Counted from the stretch's first letter, positions 7,767-17,505 are shown. The stretch: 48,147 bases of DNA from an uncultured Saprospiraceae bacterium (GCA_937923485.1 CALDUE010000133.1:1-48147), one strand, 5' to 3'. Made by a program: numbers and translations. The notes: generated by a model from the letters alone, not told the origin.

Positions 7767-9449
7767 CTAAGCCCTGTTGATCACGTTTTTGAATCTCGGT
7801 CTACGAGGAGCGACATCTCCAAGGCGGGCTTTTTTCGCTGTCTCATAATCGGAGTAATTCCCTTCAAAGAACACTACTTCAGAATCTCCTTCAAACGCAA
7901 TGATGTGTGTTGCAAGTCGATCCATAAACCAGCGATCGTGACTGATCAACATTACTGTTCCTGCAAAACTTTCGAGTGCATCCTCAAGCGCGCGGAGCGT
8001 GTTAATGTCCAAATCATTGGTTGGCTCATCAAGAAGTAAGACGTTCCCACCTTCTTTGAGCGTCATTGCTAAGTGCACGCGGTTGCGCTCTCCACCAGAA
8101 AGGACACCAATTTTCTTCTTTTGATCAGGTCCAGCAAAATTGAAGCGACTCAAATAGGCTCTTGCATTGAGCTCCCGATCACCGAGCTTCACAAATTCGT
8201 TCCCTTCAGCTACTGCTTCAAGAATGGTCTTATCAGGTGTGAGGTCTTCGTGCTTCTGGTCTACATAGCTAAGGTCAACCGTCTCACCGATTTCGACATT
8301 GCCATTATCGGCCTTCTCTTCACCTGTAATTATGCGGAACAGGGTCGATTTTCCGACACCATTTGCACCGATAATACCAACGATAGCCGTCCGAGGAATA
8401 CTGAGGTCGAGGTTATCAAACAACAGCTGATCTCCATACGCCTTTGAAATCTTGGAGATCTCAATTACGCTATCACCAAGTCTTGGGCCAGGTGGGATGT
8501 AGAGTTCTAATTTCTTTTCGCGCTCACGGCCTTCGTCTCCAGCCAATTTATCGTAAGCACTCAAACGAGCCTTACTTTTTGATTGACGTGCTTTTGGCGA
8601 CATGCGAACCCATTCCAACTCACGCTGAAGGGTTTTTCGACGCTTAGACTCAGATTTTTCTTCTTGCTCTAATCGTTCTGCTTTTTGCTCTAGCCAACTA
8701 GAGTAATTGCCTTTCCATGGAATGCCCTTACCCTGATCAAGCTCAAGAATCCAACCCGCAACATTGTCGAGAAAGTAGCGATCGTGCGTTACGGCGATGA
8801 CCGTTCCTTTGAACTGCTGCAGGTATTGCTCTAACCAATGGACACTCTCCGCATCCAAGTGGTTGGTAGGCTCATCAAGTAATAGGATATCTGGATCACC
8901 AAGGATGAGACGTGCAAGGGCCACGCGGCGGCGCTCTCCTCCAGAAAGGACTGAAATAGTCTTCTCTGGATCTGGACAGCGCAAGGCCTCCATTGCCGTT
9001 TCGACTCGATTCTCAACTTCCCAAGCATTGAGGCGGTCTAATTCATCGGTGAGTTCACCTTGACGCTCGATGAGTTTATTCATCTCATCATCACTCATTG
9101 GCTCGGCAAACTTGTTGTTGACCTCCTCATACTCCTTCAACAAAAGGTAGAGGTCTCCGAGACCTTCTTCTACAGTTTGCTTCACCGTCTTCTCCTCATC
9201 AAGCTGAGGTTCTTGATGCAGATAGCCGATCTTATAGCTCCCATCAAATTGCAAGTCTCCCTGAAAGTTGGTGTCTTCTCCCGAAACGATCCGTAGAACT
9301 GTCGATTTACCTGAACCATTAAGTCCAAGTATTCCAATCTTAGCTCCGTAGAAGAAGCTGAGGTTAATGTTCTTGAGGATTTGTTTTTTGCCACCGTCAA
9401 CAAACTTGTTGATACGTGACATCGAAAAAATGATCTTTTCGTCAGCCAT
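7767..9449 (-). CDS. ettA: EttA, energy-dependent translational throttle (ABC-F ATPase)
   Basis: The protein has 560 residues, the usual EttA length. Two ABC ATPase domains are present without membrane segments. The first has Walker A GLNGSGKST at residues 42-50, signature LSGGERRR and Walker B LLLDEPTNHLD. The second has GANGVGKST, LSGGERNR and LLLDEPTNDLD. The charged linker between the domains (about 245-310) is the P-site tRNA interaction motif of ABC-F proteins. EttA binds the ribosomal E site and couples the ATP/ADP ratio to entry into elongation. It lies 59 bp after yraN on the same strand and is probably co-transcribed with it. Confidence 0.95.
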   Translation of the reverse strand: MADEKIIFSMSRINKFVDGGKKQILKNINLSFFYGAKIGILGLNGSGKSTVLRIVSGEDTNFQGDLQFDGSYKIGYLHQEPQLDEEKTVKQTVEEGLGDLYLLLKEYEEVNNKFAEPMSDDEMNKLIERQGELTDELDRLNAWEVENRVETAMEALRCPDPEKTISVLSGGERRRVALARLILGDPDILLLDEPTNHLDAESVHWLEQYLQQFKGTVIAVTHDRYFLDNVAGWILELDQGKGIPWKGNYSSWLEQKAERLEQEEKSESKRRKTLQRELEWVRMSPKARQSKSKARLSAYDKLAGDEGREREKKLELYIPPGPRLGDSVIEISKISKAYGDQLLFDNLDLSIPRTAIVGIIGANGVGKSTLFRIITGEEKADNGNVEIGETVDLSYVDQKHEDLTPDKTILEAVAEGNEFVKLGDRELNARAYLSRFNFAGPDQKKKIGVLSGGERNRVHLAMTLKEGGNVLLLDEPTNDLDINTLRALEDALESFAGTVMLISHDRWFMDRLATHIIAFEGDSEVVFFEGNYSDYETAKKARLGDVAPRRPRFKNVINRA

Positions 9450-9508
9450 GGTGCGAATGTAGTGCTGCCAAGTCAGTCCAACGAAGAATAGCGATACTCA
9501 ACTTTACA

Positions 9509-9877
9509 CTAATCCCAAAATCCAAAAGCGTCTTTGACCCACTTGATTTTAACGTTGTCGCCCGCGTCAATGAGAACAATTACGACATCAAATTGAAAAT
9601 CACCGTCGTAGTTCTCGTCCTCCATGTACCGCGATGCGGCTTTCATGACGCGCTGTTGCTGCCTAATGCTTACCGCAGAAAGTGCATCATCCCAGTCCTG
9701 CCAAGCCCTTGTTTTTACCTCAATGAAGTGTAGACTCTTATCCACACGTGCGATGATATCGACCTCGGCCCTACTCCACCGGTAATTCTGAGCAAGAATG
9801 TCTGCCTCGAGCTCCGCTAAGAATTCAGCGGCGAGCTTTTCACCACGACGTCCGAAATTGATGTGTTCTGCTGCCAT
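9509..9877 (-). CDS. yraN: YraN/UPF0102 family, predicted endonuclease-like protein
   Basis: The protein has 122 residues, normal for UPF0102. The N-terminal helix carries FGRRGEKLAAEFL. The core has EVDIIA and FIEVKTR (about residues 38-58), matching the PD-(D/E)XK nuclease-like active-site pattern. The cellular role of the family is not settled. It is divergent from the rsmB-like gene, with start codons 64 bp apart. Confidence 0.9.
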   Translation of the reverse strand: MAAEHINFGRRGEKLAAEFLAELEADILAQNYRWSRAEVDIIARVDKSLHFIEVKTRAWQDWDDALSAVSIRQQQRVMKAASRYMEDENYDGDFQFDVVIVLIDAGDNVKIKWVKDAFGFWD

Positions 9878-9887
9878 TTGATCCTGC

Positions 9888-9895
9888 TACATTTG
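9888..9895 (+). promoter_or_regulatory. Probable -7 element for the rsmB-like gene
   Basis: TACATTTG is an exact TAnnTTTG match lying 45 nt upstream of the GTG at 9941. No TTG is found at the ideal distance upstream, so only the -7 box is supported. Confidence 0.45.
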
Positions 9896-9915
9896 CCAGC
9901 GCAACCTAAAGCACT

Positions 9916-9948
9916 ATGTTCAATTTATTAGCCACGCCAAGTGTTTAG
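9916..9948 (+). CDS. Possible 10-codon upstream ORF overlapping the rsmB-like start
   Basis: ATG at 9916 encodes a 10-residue peptide (MFNLLATPSV) whose TAG stop at 9946-9948 overlaps the GTG start at 9941 in another frame. Its context GCACTATG resembles the starts of murE and ftsQ. It could couple translation to the downstream gene or be chance. There is no homology support. Confidence 0.25.
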   Translation: MFNLLATPSV

Positions 9949-11143
9949 TCCAAAGCGCGCACCGCGCCCCTACCCGAACCTTCTCATGGCTGTCTGCGAC
10001 GGCTTGGACGAAGTGTTTAATGAAGGCTACTATGCTGATCGTGTGGTTTCCCATTTGCTCAAAAGAGATAAACGATGGGGCGCCAGAGATCGCGGTTTTA
10101 TAGCTGAGACGCTTTATGATTGCGTAAGGTGGTGGAGATTACTCGTCCACATAGGTGGAAGAGGTCGAGCCGAATACGTTTTGGCTGCCTATTGGGCCTG
10201 GAGATTTGACGAACCGTTAGATGTTGAAGGCTATCCGAATATCGGGCCTGCAGATGTTAAAGAAGCGCTGAAGACCGCTGCAGATCAACCCGCACTCTTG
10301 GCGAGTATGCCTGATTGGATCAATGAGTTGGCCGAAGCAGAACTCGGTGGACAATGGCCAGCCGTTCGTGATGCACTCAACGAGCAGGCATCCGTCTATC
10401 TACGTACAAATACCTTGAAAACCGACCGCTCTTCTCTCCTAGAGGTGCTTAATCGAGAGGGATTTGAAGTAGAAGCTGACCCGCGCGGTCCCTTAGCTAT
10501 TAAAGTCTTAAAACGAAGGAATTTATGGGCTACTAAAGCCTTTAAATCTGGTCATTTTGAAGTTCAAGACATTGCTAGTCAGCAGGTGGCACCCACATTG
10601 GATATTGAGCCAGGAATGACCGTAGTTGATGCTTGCGCTGGAGCAGGTGGCAAAACCTTGCAGCTCGCGGCCTTGATGCGCAACAAAGGACGCTTGATAG
10701 CCATGGATACGGAAGAACGTAAACTGGTCGAACTAAAAAAACGTGCTAAGCGGGCTGGAATTTCTAATCTTGATATTCGCCCGATAACTTCGACGAAAGT
10801 GATCAAACGCCTGGCTGGAAAGGCGGATAGAATTTTACTAGATGTTCCATGCTCTGGTCTAGGTGTACTGCGCAGAAACCCTGATGCGAAATGGAAACTA
10901 AAGCCTCAGTTCGTAGAGGAAGTCAAAACCTGGCAGGCTGACATTTTGAATCGCTATTCGCGTATGCTGAAGCCAGATGGAAAGCTCGTTTATGCAACGT
11001 GTAGCATTCTTCCTTCAGAAAGTGAAGCACAGGTCGCGAAATTTATAAACGCCTCGACAGACTGGCAGCTTAATGCAGAGCAGCGCTTGTCTCCTGTAGA
11101 TGATTATGACGGATTTTATCACGCCTTGCTAACACGGACTTAA
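9941..11143 (+). CDS. rsmB: RsmB-like 16S rRNA m5C methyltransferase (NOL1/NOP2/Sun family)
   Basis: From GTG 9941 the protein has 400 residues; ATG 9986 is an alternative start. The first ~140 residues are helical and NusB-like (RDRGFIAETLYDCVRWW). The catalytic domain carries the SAM motif DACAGAGGKT at 230-239, Pro-Cys at 303-304 (DVPCSGLG) and the catalytic Thr-Cys at 353-354 (YATCSILPSE). These are the two cysteines used by m5C RNA methyltransferases. The likely target is a cytosine of 16S rRNA, by family; exact site specificity is inferred. It converges on the next gene, the two stop codons sharing TTAA. Confidence 0.85.
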   Translation: MFSPKRAPRPYPNLLMAVCDGLDEVFNEGYYADRVVSHLLKRDKRWGARDRGFIAETLYDCVRWWRLLVHIGGRGRAEYVLAAYWAWRFDEPLDVEGYPNIGPADVKEALKTAADQPALLASMPDWINELAEAELGGQWPAVRDALNEQASVYLRTNTLKTDRSSLLEVLNREGFEVEADPRGPLAIKVLKRRNLWATKAFKSGHFEVQDIASQQVAPTLDIEPGMTVVDACAGAGGKTLQLAALMRNKGRLIAMDTEERKLVELKKRAKRAGISNLDIRPITSTKVIKRLAGKADRILLDVPCSGLGVLRRNPDAKWKLKPQFVEEVKTWQADILNRYSRMLKPDGKLVYATCSILPSESEAQVAKFINASTDWQLNAEQRLSPVDDYDGFYHALLTRT

Positions 11144-12084
11144 TCAATTGCGATACCACCTAGTTTTACCTCAATTTGCGTTTGTGAGTTCTTGGAAACG
11201 CGCGTTAGGCGAGTCGTCTGGTTGACATCATCATCGGCCACAAGCAAATTCTTAAACTCAAGTATGTTGTCCTGATTCTCATCTTGATATTCCACAACGA
11301 CGAGCTCGAATGCACCTTCCGATAAAACAGGAAAAGTGAATTCATCGTTTCTTCGAACATTTGCAGAAATAACCGCTGAACGGAAACCATTCTCTATTTC
11401 CTCTACACTGTCAAATCCGCCAACTGGATAAGCGTAGACAACCAATCTATGCGTCTGACGAGGAGTCGAGGTCGTGCGAGTTATTGATCCTGTGATGCTT
11501 CCTACTTCTTTAGGGTCTAAGAGTTGAAAAGCTTGCTCGGCACTGAGGTTTCCCCGAAAGGAGAAGTCTATAGAGCCGTCCTTTTCAACGTTTACGAGCT
11601 TATTCATATCGAGAAATAAGACACGCTTGGTGGTGATACCATCGGCAATCAGAAAATTCCCGACTGCACGAATGGTAGCGACAGTATTTGAACCAGCGTC
11701 TAATAAATCGGTATTGCCCGAGGCAGTTAAAATAAAGGAACTCTCTTGACCGGCGGACACAAAGTCAAACTCCGAGTTAGCATAGCCTCCTGGAGTTAGC
11801 ACCGCACGCGTACCGAGTTGTTTTGCGGTAGGTTCCACTAATTCGTCGAATATCATGGGCTCAGAAGTAACAAGTTCAACTCGCGATACATCACCAACTC
11901 GTGAAGCTTCTACGTTCAGGCCGACGGTCTCAGCATAAGGATGAATTGAAGGATTGAGCAGTATTTCAACCTGCAAGTAACCCTCCTCAAGTGCTGCGTC
12001 TAATTGATCAGCATCTTTCTCACAAGAAGCAAACACTAGGAGCGTGCTTGTGAGAAGAAGTGTAGTATTTTTTGTTAGTTTCAT
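11140..12084 (-). CDS. Lipoprotein of unknown function
   Basis: The protein has 314 residues with a lipoprotein signal peptide ending in the lipobox VFASC (Cys20), so it is expected at the outer or inner membrane facing the periplasm. The rest is beta-rich, with many short hydrophobic strands separated by Asp/Gly/Ser turns. The C-terminal part (about 210-310) resembles a carboxypeptidase-regulatory-like or Ig-like beta sandwich with an acidic loop DENQDN near residue 268. I do not recognise the family. The stop codon overlaps that of the convergent rsmB-like gene. No exact TAnnTTTG promoter is seen upstream. Confidence 0.8.
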   Translation of the reverse strand: MKLTKNTTLLLTSTLLVFASCEKDADQLDAALEEGYLQVEILLNPSIHPYAETVGLNVEASRVGDVSRVELVTSEPMIFDELVEPTAKQLGTRAVLTPGGYANSEFDFVSAGQESSFILTASGNTDLLDAGSNTVATIRAVGNFLIADGITTKRVLFLDMNKLVNVEKDGSIDFSFRGNLSAEQAFQLLDPKEVGSITGSITRTTSTPRQTHRLVVYAYPVGGFDSVEEIENGFRSAVISANVRRNDEFTFPVLSEGAFELVVVEYQDENQDNILEFKNLLVADDDVNQTTRLTRVSKNSQTQIEVKLGGIAID

Positions 12085-12185
12085 ATATTATGGAGTCACT
12101 GTAGGAGACCACCTTGATGCCGCAAATGACACGCCAATTGGAGTAAAAATTGGGGAATTTGGCTACGATTCGCCAACTTGCAGAA

Positions 12186-15008
12186 ATGGACCAGAAATCG
12201 GTAATAATCTCCATTTGTTTTGCGCTTCTTTCGTCTTGGGTACTAAATGCTGCGCAGGCTCAAACCATATCTACAGGATTTCCTTTAGCAGATATAGCGC
12301 AGGGAATCCCATTCAAAAATGTCGGACCTGACATTTTCAGCGGTCGTGTGGTTGACCTAGATGTCAATCCTGAGAACCCAACAAATTTCATTGTCGCCTT
12401 TGCTACGAGCGGACTTTGGGAGACAAAAAATAACGGCAGAAGCTTCACTGAATTATTTGCACAGCAAAGCACAGGAATCATAGGTGACGTTGCAGTCGAT
12501 TGGACGCGCAAGCATATATGGGTAGGCACAGGCGAGAATAATTCAAGCCGTTCGAGCTATGCAGGAGACGGCGTCTACCTCTCTACCGATTGGGGCAAAA
12601 CTTGGACAAACACCGGTCTTAAAAATACGCAACACATTGGTCGCATTGTGTTCTCTGAAAACGATGAGAATACGGTCATCGTTGCGGCCCTAGGTGCATT
12701 GTATACGAAAGGTGGTGAGCGAGGGCTTTTTCGAACCACGGATTACGGAAAAACCTGGAATGCTGTATTGGCAACTACGGAAGATGTTGGTGCGATTGAC
12801 CTCATCAGTGATCCAAATGATTCAAAAACTTTCTATGCTAGTACGTGGCAACGTGATCGCCGCGCTTGGAATTTCAGGGAGAGTGGACCTGAGTCTGCCA
12901 TTTATAAGAGTAGTGATGAAGGGAAGACCTGGCAGCGAGTAAGCACCAAATCTTCAGGGTTCTTAACAGGTGAAGGAACGGGTAGAATTGGCCTAAGCGC
13001 CTCGAGTAAGGATGGAAAAACCACCTTATTTGCAGTCGTTGACAATCAAAATCGCCGTCCTGAAACCAAGGAGGACAAAGATAAATTGACACTTACGGAC
13101 CTCGGAAAAATGAGTACAAGTGACTTTGTCTCTAGAGATGAAAAACAACTCAAACAACAACTTACATCACTTGGATTCCCTTTGAAGAGATATCCGTTTG
13201 ACAGTATTAAAACAGAGATAAAAGCAAATAGGCTTTCGCCAAAACTTCTTGAAGAATACCTGACTGACGCGAATTCCCTACTTTTTAATACACCTGTAGT
13301 CGGAGCAGAGGTATATCGCTCGGACAATGGCGGAGTAACTTGGACAAAAACCAATACGGACTATATCGACGACCTCTATTATAGCTACGGATACTATTTC
13401 GGCCAGATCGGATCGCATCCATTGAACCCAGATGAAATTTACATTTTCGGTGTCTCTGCAATACGAAGCGATGATGGCGGCAAAACGTGGAAGAGTATCA
13501 ATGAAGCGAACATGCATGCGGACCATCACGCCATTTGGATAAATCCGCAGGAGTGCGGGCACGTCATTTTAGGCAACGATGGAGGAGTTAATATTTCATA
13601 TGATTACGGCGAAACCTACAACCGAGTGGTGAGTCCGCCGGCAGCACAATTTTACGCTGTCAACGTAGACAATGCTAAGCCTTACAACGTGTATGGTGGT
13701 ACTCAAGACAATGGCGTTTGGAAAGGTCCAAGTACTTTCAAAGCAGGTCCAGGTTGGGAAATGTATGGCAACACTTCCTACAAGCATATTTATGGAGGTG
13801 ATGGCATGCAAGTCGAAATTGATCCGCGCGACAACAAGACGGTGTACACTGGATTGCAATTTGGAAACTATGCTCGCTTAGATCCTGATGGTTCACGTAC
13901 ACGTGTGAAACCTCAACATAAATTAGGAGAAAGACCGCTGAGGTTCAATTGGCAAACGCCCGTTCATCTCAGCATACACCAACCAGATGTCTTTTATATC
14001 GGATCAAATAAATTTCACCGTTCATTAAATAAAGGTGAAAATTACGACATATCGAGTGAAGACTTAACTAAAGGCGGTCGTAGAGGAGACGTGCCATTTG
14101 GTACGATTTCAACGTTAGATGAAAGCCCCTTGCGTTTTGGCTATCTGTATGTAGGTACTGACGATGGCCTTGTTCATGTTACACGCGATGGTGGATACAC
14201 CTGGACGGAGATTACTGAAGGACTTCCGCAAGACAAATGGGTGACGCGCGTCCAAGCGAGTAAGCATACACTCGACCGCGTGTATGTGAGTTTGAATAAC
14301 TACCGCAATGATGATTTCACTCCTTATCTCTTTGTGAGCGAAAATGGTGGCGACTCCTGGAAATCAATCTCCAATGGACTACCTGCCGGAGCCATTAATG
14401 ATATTCTCGAAGACAAAGTCCAACCAGACTTGTTGTATGTAGCAACAGACATGGGGATGTTTTATTCTTACAATCGAGGGGCATCTTGGAGCAAGCTAGG
14501 AAACCTGCCGCTTGTGCCTGTTCATGATTTAGTTATACAGGAACGTGAGCAAGATTTAGTGGTGGGTACGCACGGTCGCAGCATTTTCATAGGAGACCTT
14601 AGCCATTTGCGCTCACTACCTGATTCTGTGGGTCAAAAAAAGCTTTATGCGTATCAACCTGCTGAGACCAAGTGGAAACAATCTTGGGGGAATAGTCGAA
14701 GCCGTTGGAATCCTGTTGATACCCCACTCCTCCATCTTCCAGTTTTCACCGCAGACGCGGGAATGCTTGAACTTACCGTACAGGATTCTTCAGGGAAGAC
14801 AATGCAATCATTTTCTTTCGATGCGCAGCGAGGCCTCAATTATATTCCGTACTCACTCAGTATTACAGAGCAGGCTGCCAAGCGTATGGACGATACCAAA
14901 GAGCCTGCTGATAACGGGATGTTTTACTTAGTGCCAGCGAGGTATCATTTGCAAGTGAAACGCGGTTCAGCTTCCGCCAAAACATGGTTAACAATCACAG
15001 AAGAGTAG
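12186..15008 (+). CDS. Exported BNR/Asp-box (VPS10/sortilin-like) beta-propeller protein
   Basis: ATG 12186 gives 940 residues with a signal peptide (core SVIISICFALLSSWVL, cleavage near AQAQ). An open frame reaches a TTG at 12150 but adds only non-signal residues. At least seven Asp-box motifs of the S-x-D-x-G-x-T-W type are seen (STDWGKTW, TTDYGKTW, SSDEGKTW, SDNGGVTW, SDDGGKTW, TRDGGYTW, SENGGDSW), each at a propeller blade turn. Such proteins in Bacteroidota are annotated as glycosyl hydrolase or sortilin-like. Asp boxes alone do not prove sialidase or glycosidase activity, and no catalytic residues were identified. An insertion of about 90 residues (near 300-390) between blades is Lys-rich. 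No type IX sorting domain is seen at the C-terminus. Confidence 0.88.
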   Translation: MDQKSVIISICFALLSSWVLNAAQAQTISTGFPLADIAQGIPFKNVGPDIFSGRVVDLDVNPENPTNFIVAFATSGLWETKNNGRSFTELFAQQSTGIIGDVAVDWTRKHIWVGTGENNSSRSSYAGDGVYLSTDWGKTWTNTGLKNTQHIGRIVFSENDENTVIVAALGALYTKGGERGLFRTTDYGKTWNAVLATTEDVGAIDLISDPNDSKTFYASTWQRDRRAWNFRESGPESAIYKSSDEGKTWQRVSTKSSGFLTGEGTGRIGLSASSKDGKTTLFAVVDNQNRRPETKEDKDKLTLTDLGKMSTSDFVSRDEKQLKQQLTSLGFPLKRYPFDSIKTEIKANRLSPKLLEEYLTDANSLLFNTPVVGAEVYRSDNGGVTWTKTNTDYIDDLYYSYGYYFGQIGSHPLNPDEIYIFGVSAIRSDDGGKTWKSINEANMHADHHAIWINPQECGHVILGNDGGVNISYDYGETYNRVVSPPAAQFYAVNVDNAKPYNVYGGTQDNGVWKGPSTFKAGPGWEMYGNTSYKHIYGGDGMQVEIDPRDNKTVYTGLQFGNYARLDPDGSRTRVKPQHKLGERPLRFNWQTPVHLSIHQPDVFYIGSNKFHRSLNKGENYDISSEDLTKGGRRGDVPFGTISTLDESPLRFGYLYVGTDDGLVHVTRDGGYTWTEITEGLPQDKWVTRVQASKHTLDRVYVSLNNYRNDDFTPYLFVSENGGDSWKSISNGLPAGAINDILEDKVQPDLLYVATDMGMFYSYNRGASWSKLGNLPLVPVHDLVIQEREQDLVVGTHGRSIFIGDLSHLRSLPDSVGQKKLYAYQPAETKWKQSWGNSRSRWNPVDTPLLHLPVFTADAGMLELTVQDSSGKTMQSFSFDAQRGLNYIPYSLSITEQAAKRMDDTKEPADNGMFYLVPARYHLQVKRGSASAKTWLTITEE
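13232..13245 (-). repeat. 14-bp dispersed motif, exact copy
   Basis: GCTTTCGCCAAAAC on the plus strand, read here as L-S-P-K within the Lys-rich insertion of the propeller protein. Confidence 0.85.
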
Positions 15009-15395
15009 ATTCTTGCTCGGTATTCGCTGCAAATCACCTGCGAATGAGCGCAGTTTTGGCCGATAGATAAGCTGCGAAAAACTCTTTCGATGTTTGGTCG
15101 AAAAGCTCGGCTTAGGGGCGATAGCTTGTTTTAAGTGGACGATATGAAGGTTTTGGCGCAAGCTGAACACCCACTTCTGGTTGCATGTGTCAAAACAAAT
15201 ACTCTTGACATAACCAACTGCTTTACAGTAACTTACACAGGATTTCAAGTTATTGAAACCTCATCAATCCAGCTAACCAGATAGGGTTAGAGGGTGGCAT
15301 TAGGGCTGCTTTTGCCTGAATCTTTGCGGTGTCCTGAAAAACGGATGAACTGCTCTTCGGAGTGCTTCGCTATACACGACCGCTAAGAAACAAAC
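15009..15395 (+). other. Gene-free region before the type IX cargo gene
   Basis: This stretch of 387 bp has no supportable gene. It contains a variant of the dispersed motif (GTTTTGGCGCAAGC, 15150-15163). A weak -7-like box, AATCTTTG (15319-15326), is one mismatch from TAnnTTTG and lies 69 nt upstream of the cargo gene. No convincing terminator for the preceding gene was found. Confidence 0.5.
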
Positions 15396-17336
15396 ATGAA
15401 ATCATTCTACTCTAAAAGAGGCCTTCAAGCGATTATTGCTTGTGCATTTCTCCTACCTGCTAGCTCAGTATTCGCATCGGCTGACTCTCTAATTCTTGAA
15501 TTCGCTCCAGCGCTTTTCTCTGACTTCTCAAGCGGAGATACCGTTACTTTTGAATGCAGTGCATTGCCATTGTTGAGTGAAAGTGATGTTATTGCCACAG
15601 GTGGATGTGGAGGTGATATCAATATTGGTTTTAGCGAAAGCGTTAACATTCCAACAGATCCCATTGCAGCAGGATACCTCTCGGTAATGACGTGCAATTT
15701 TCTTGGTACCGATCCTTGTGGAAATACCGCCCAGCTTTCCATCAACATCAAAATCCAAGACAATACTGCACCTATTTTACAAGATGTTCCAGAAGACCTA
15801 TCACTACCAGTAGGTCGCACTATTCCATCTCCCGCACCTGTCTATGCCATCGATAATTGCAGTCGAAACCTTGAGGTCCAACTCGTAGAAGAATTAAGTT
15901 CAACATCGAGCTTTGAACGCGTCATACGCACTTGGAGCGCAACAGATGAAGCAGGAAATAGCAGTAGCGCATCTCAACAGATTACACTGGCTTTGCCTAA
16001 TTCTGATGAAGGATGTAATACAGAAGTTTTCAAAGGACTTACAACTGAGATCGATGCGACCGATTGCGAAAATGGGACAGAACTGTGTTTACCTTTTGCA
16101 GTAGCGACCGACGGTCTAGTCTTAGTAAATTCAAGCCCCGTCAACTATTTCAGCTGCGCATCAGACACTATGGTAAGTTATGAAGTGGCCGACCTAATGG
16201 CTAAAGACGGCGCCTATGAAGTTATCTGGGTTGTATCTCCAGGAGCGTATCGCTATCGTACAAATTCTGTCGATAGCTTGGTAAACTTCATGCGATTTGA
16301 ACAACCTGCGGGCGACTGGAAATTAGATGAAAGTCGATCGGTTGTAATCGGTCATCCAAATGCTCGCTACGCCGAATTGAAAGTTATTCATGCGTCAACT
16401 GGTCAGGAAGGATTTAGCAACCCAATTCCCGAGGTAGTCTCTTCGCAGTCGACCATCGTCCTCATGCCTGGTAAGCACAAGCTCACCTATCGTCAGGCAG
16501 AATGTGTCGATACGACGAGCGTAGAAGTTATCTGTGCAGAAGTAAGAGAGAGAAGTATTACAGCGATTAGAGGGATTGATGCAACACATACCCTACCCTT
16601 TTCAGGAAGAGCGGACCAGTATGAGGTCACCATTCTTGAGGACAACCTCGCGGGTCTACTAGAGATACGATCATTAGAGGGACCAAGAGTCAACTTCACC
16701 ACGCTTATTGATGGGGAAGCGTCGCTACTCATTGACTTATGCCACTTACCAACGGGAAATTGCGACCGTTATCAGTTGCGTTTTGAAATCGTCAATCGTG
16801 AGGACGTTAAGCCTCCAACAGCTGCTAAAGATCTTTACGCGGTTGCCTACAATGGACAGCGCTTGTTTAACATTCTTAGCAATGATCAAGTCATTGGAGA
16901 GGTTAGTTCGCTTACGCTCAAGTCCTCGATAAAAGGCAAGGCGCGTATTGATGCAATGAATCGCTTACACTACACGGCTCCTAAGGACTGGTGTGGCGAA
17001 GAGAGACTGTTGTACGAGGTTTGCAATCCTGGAGGGTGTGACACGGCTTCAATCGTGTTCCAAGTAACCTGTGAAGAGCTCATGGTTTTCAATGGCTTCA
17101 GCCCGAATCAAGACGGTGTCAATGATCATTTCACCGTTATTGGAATCGAAAATTACCCAGCTAATAACCTGGTCATTTTCAATCAGCACGGACACCAGGT
17201 ATACACAAAAGATTCTTACAACAATGATTGGGATGGCACCTATAAGGGCACTCCAATTCTTGATGGCACGTATTACTATGTGCTTACGATCAAAGGATTA
17301 GAAACTAAAAGCGGATATGTGCAAATAAAGAGGTAA
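15396..17336 (+). CDS. Type IX secretion cargo with gliding-motility-associated C-terminal (type B) sorting domain
   Basis: The protein has 646 residues. A signal peptide (about 1-29, ending VFASA) is followed by HYR/Ig-like beta domains with paired cysteines (about 45-195; DPCGNTAQL, then ATDEAGNSSS), a cysteine-rich middle, and an Ig-like domain at about 470-555 (PPTAAKDLYAV to YEVCNPGGCDTA). The last ~85 residues are the gliding-motility-associated C-terminal (CHU_C/type B) domain: FNGFSPNQDGVNDHFTV, LVIFNQHGHQVY, NDWDGTYKG, DGTYYYVL. This domain directs export through the type IX system and, with a PorP/SprF partner, retention at the surface. It probably functions as an adhesin or surface structural protein; the ligand is unknown. 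Confidence 0.93.
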   Translation: MKSFYSKRGLQAIIACAFLLPASSVFASADSLILEFAPALFSDFSSGDTVTFECSALPLLSESDVIATGGCGGDINIGFSESVNIPTDPIAAGYLSVMTCNFLGTDPCGNTAQLSINIKIQDNTAPILQDVPEDLSLPVGRTIPSPAPVYAIDNCSRNLEVQLVEELSSTSSFERVIRTWSATDEAGNSSSASQQITLALPNSDEGCNTEVFKGLTTEIDATDCENGTELCLPFAVATDGLVLVNSSPVNYFSCASDTMVSYEVADLMAKDGAYEVIWVVSPGAYRYRTNSVDSLVNFMRFEQPAGDWKLDESRSVVIGHPNARYAELKVIHASTGQEGFSNPIPEVVSSQSTIVLMPGKHKLTYRQAECVDTTSVEVICAEVRERSITAIRGIDATHTLPFSGRADQYEVTILEDNLAGLLEIRSLEGPRVNFTTLIDGEASLLIDLCHLPTGNCDRYQLRFEIVNREDVKPPTAAKDLYAVAYNGQRLFNILSNDQVIGEVSSLTLKSSIKGKARIDAMNRLHYTAPKDWCGEERLLYEVCNPGGCDTASIVFQVTCEELMVFNGFSPNQDGVNDHFTVIGIENYPANNLVIFNQHGHQVYTKDSYNNDWDGTYKGTPILDGTYYYVLTIKGLETKSGYVQIKR

Positions 17337-17395
17337 CGCGCTGTAGGCGGTTGATTTCAACTGCACACTGCGTTGTTTTTTAGCATAGTCGTATG

Positions 17396-17429
17396 AGCCC
17401 TGTTGACGGAAGTTGATGGGGCTTTTTTT
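17396..17429 (+). terminator. Weak rho-independent terminator after the type IX cargo gene
   Basis: AGCCC and GGGCT form a short 5-bp stem followed by TTTTTTT. The loop is long (18 nt), so efficiency is doubtful, but the T-run and position 60 nt after the stop fit. Confidence 0.4.
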
Positions 17430-17440
17430 GGATGTCGGAT

Positions 17441-17494
17441 GCCCCGCGCGGAGCGCGTGGGTCCTCGTGTCTTGACCCACTCGACTAGCGGGGC
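17441..17494. repeat. GC-rich hairpin repeat embedded in a heptamer array
   Basis: GCCCCGC (17441-17447) pairs with GCGGGGC (17488-17494), and inside it GTGGGTC (17457-17463) pairs with GACCCAC (17474-17480). The element is flanked by TCGGATG units on both sides (17435-17441 and from 17506). A shorter relative lies inside murE at 31950-31989. Confidence 0.65.
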
Positions 17495-17505
17495 TGCGCA
17501 AGGGA

